DNA of 8,294 nt from Azoarcus sp. GTDB taxonomy: Bacteria; Pseudomonadota; Gammaproteobacteria; Burkholderiales; Rhodocyclaceae. Each line of letters opens with the position of its first letter. Positions within the stretch are counted from its first letter, which is position 1. Made by a program: the position numbers and the translations under genes. The stretch is from assembly GCA_031259795.1 (NCBI GenBank), contig JAIRLA010000108.1:1-8294 (forward strand), in the 5' to 3' direction. Shown here one piece after another: positions 6,908 to 8,294 of this stretch. The notes beneath the pieces are model-generated. The model was not told where the DNA came from. It saw only the letters and a list, made by a program, of their open reading frames with translations, and searched no databases.

Positions 6908-7735
6908 ATGAACATTACATTCCTGGGCGGCGGCAACATGGCCAGCGCCCTGATCGGCGGGATGATCGAACGCGGTTTCGAGGCCGCCAGCATCCTCGTC
7001 GTCGACATCGACGCCGCCAGCCGCGAACGCCTGCATGCGCGCTTCGGCGTGCGCGCGCGGGCCGCGCCCGAAGACGGCGCGGCGATGGAAGGCGGCGCGC
7101 TGGTACTGGCGGTGAAACCGCAACAAATGAAAACAGCGCTCGCGCCATTGGCCGGAACACTGCGCGATACGCTGGTCATCAGCATCGCCGCCGGTCTGCG
7201 CCTGGCCGACCTCGGGCGCTGGCTGGGCAAAGAGGGCGCGCCCCATACCCGGCTGGTGCGCTGCATGCCCAACACACCGGCGCTGATCGGCGCGGGAGTG
7301 ACGGGGATGTATGCCGCCCCCGGAGTCGATGCCGCCGGACGCGAAACCGCCGAACGCATCCTCGCCGCGGCGGGTTCGATCATATGGGTGGACGACGAAG
7401 CCCGCCTCGACGCGGTGACGGGCGTCTCCGGCAGCGGCCCGGCCTATGTCTTCCACTTTATCGAAGCCCTGGAAGCCGCCGCGCTGGCGCATGGGTTCGA
7501 TGCCGCCGCCGCCCGCCGCCTGGCGATCGACACCGTGCTGGGCGCGGCCAGGCTGGCGGCGGCCTCGGAAGATCCGCCGTCCGCGCTGCGCGAAAAAGTC
7601 ACCTCCAAAGGCGGCGCCACCGCCGCCGCGCTCGCCAGCCTCGCCGCCGCCGGTTGGGGCGGCGCCCTGATCGACGCGGTGGCGGCGGCGGCCGCGCGCA
7701 GCCGCGAGCTGGGCGAAGAGTTCGGCCAGGACTAG
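6908..7735 (+). CDS. proC: Pyrroline-5-carboxylate reductase ProC
   Basis: ProC reduces 1-pyrroline-5-carboxylate to L-proline with NAD(P)H, the last step of proline synthesis, in the cytoplasm. The 275-aa product has the family length. It begins with the Rossmann dinucleotide motif FLGGGNMASALIGG (5-18), followed by LAVKPQQM (about 66-73), CMPNTPALIGAGVTGMYA (about 119-136) and the C-terminal dimerisation domain signatures TGVSGSGPAYVF and VTSKGGATAAAL. The last has Lys where E. coli-type enzymes have Pro, which I take to be a common variant. The ATG at 6908 is chosen because it starts directly at the Rossmann fold and has a GGAAGGGA ribosome binding site; the frame is open much further upstream but there it only shadows yggS. 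The gene is very GC-rich. yggT follows after 19 bases. Confidence 0.96.
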   Translation: MNITFLGGGNMASALIGGMIERGFEAASILVVDIDAASRERLHARFGVRARAAPEDGAAMEGGALVLAVKPQQMKTALAPLAGTLRDTLVISIAAGLRLADLGRWLGKEGAPHTRLVRCMPNTPALIGAGVTGMYAAPGVDAAGRETAERILAAAGSIIWVDDEARLDAVTGVSGSGPAYVFHFIEALEAAALAHGFDAAAARRLAIDTVLGAARLAAASEDPPSALREKVTSKGGATAAALASLAAAGWGGALIDAVAAAAARSRELGEEFGQD

Positions 7736-7754
7736 GCAAGGGAGACGGGACGAC

Positions 7755-8294
7755 ATGCTTGCCGACATCCTGCTGACTGTCACCAGCGCGGTATCCATCT
7801 TCATCACCATAGCGCTGCTGGCGCGTTTCTTCATGCAATGGAAACGGGTGTCCTTCCGCACCCCGGTCGGGCACTTCGTGATCGCCGTCACCAACTGGGC
7901 GGTCATGCCGCTGCGCCGCTTCGTCCCCGGTCTGTTCGGACTGGACATGGCGAGCCTGCTGCCAGCCTGGATCGTGCAGATGCTCCAGTTCTCCATCGAA
8001 GCGCCGCTCGCCGGCCTGCCCATGAGCGTATTGCCCTGGACGCCCCTGTTTGGCTTCTTCGGCCTTGCGTTCATGGCGGTGTACCTGCTTTTCGGCATCG
8101 TTTTCATTGCCGCGGTATCTTCCTGGCTCGGCTCGCATGTCCCGGTGGCGCGCATATTCGGAGAATTGGCGCGCCCTTTTCTCGCGCCCTTCCAACGGCG
8201 GATTCCCCCCCTGGGCGGCATGGATCTGTCGCCGCTGGTCTTGTTGCTGGTGTTGCAAATCATCCTGAAGATTCTCGAACGGGCAAGAATCGGC
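7755..8294 (+). CDS. yggT: YggT family membrane protein, cut by the window end
   Basis: This is an inner membrane protein of the YGGT family. The molecular role is not settled; related proteins have been linked to osmotic stress tolerance and to cell division or chloroplast biogenesis. The 180 residues visible contain two copies of the YGGT unit. The first has a hydrophobic span at about 5-27 (ending LLARFFMQW) and TNWAVMPLRRFVPG (46-59). The second has spans at about 96-122 and 158-173, with the signature ARPFLAPFQRRIPPLGGMDLS (near 139-159). Proteins of this type in proteobacteria are near 190 residues, so only a few residues should be missing beyond position 8294. The ATG at 7755 has AAGGGAGA upstream. 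It follows proC by 19 bases, a conserved pairing, and is surely co-transcribed. Confidence 0.92.
   Translation, partial: MLADILLTVTSAVSIFITIALLARFFMQWKRVSFRTPVGHFVIAVTNWAVMPLRRFVPGLFGLDMASLLPAWIVQMLQFSIEAPLAGLPMSVLPWTPLFGFFGLAFMAVYLLFGIVFIAAVSSWLGSHVPVARIFGELARPFLAPFQRRIPPLGGMDLSPLVLLLVLQIILKILERARIG

Noticed and set aside
6287..8263. 658-codon minus-strand open frame antisense to yggS, proC and yggT
   Set aside because: It is the reverse-complement shadow of three well-recognised genes and has low-complexity Arg/Ala/Gly composition.

Overview
The window looks like the chromosome of a GC-rich proteobacterium, most likely a betaproteobacterium. This rests on the strong resemblance of PilT, PilU, YggS, ProC and YggT to proteins of that group and on the conserved order pilU-pilT / yggS-proC-yggT, which is also found in Pseudomonas aeruginosa. 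The genus cannot be fixed from the sequence alone.

The layout has three blocks. (1) Positions 30-3607, minus strand: a tight three-gene operon of uncharacterised proteins, transcribed from right to left. It encodes a 402-aa soluble all-helical protein, a 319-aa single-span membrane protein (DUF6384-like) and a 467-aa coiled-coil protein with a Gly/Phe-rich tail. (2) Positions 3737-6013, minus strand: pilT followed by pilU, the two hexameric ATPases that drive type IV pilus retraction. A strong intrinsic terminator lies just after pilU (about 3668-3702) and separates it from block 1. (3) Positions 6117-8294, plus strand: yggS (PLP homeostasis), proC (last step of proline synthesis) and yggT (YGGT membrane protein, cut by the window end), a classic housekeeping cluster transcribed divergently from pilT.

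The 103-base region between pilT and yggS must hold both divergent promoters. It contains a TATACT box, a 12-bp perfect palindrome and a second short dyad.

Blocks 2 and 3 are conventional. The least understood part is block 1. Its genes are coupled by a 4-base GTGA overlap and a 9-base gap with strong ribosome binding sites, so the products probably act together, plausibly at the inner membrane. No function can be assigned from sequence alone. No RNA genes, insertion sequences, CRISPR arrays or phage genes were seen.
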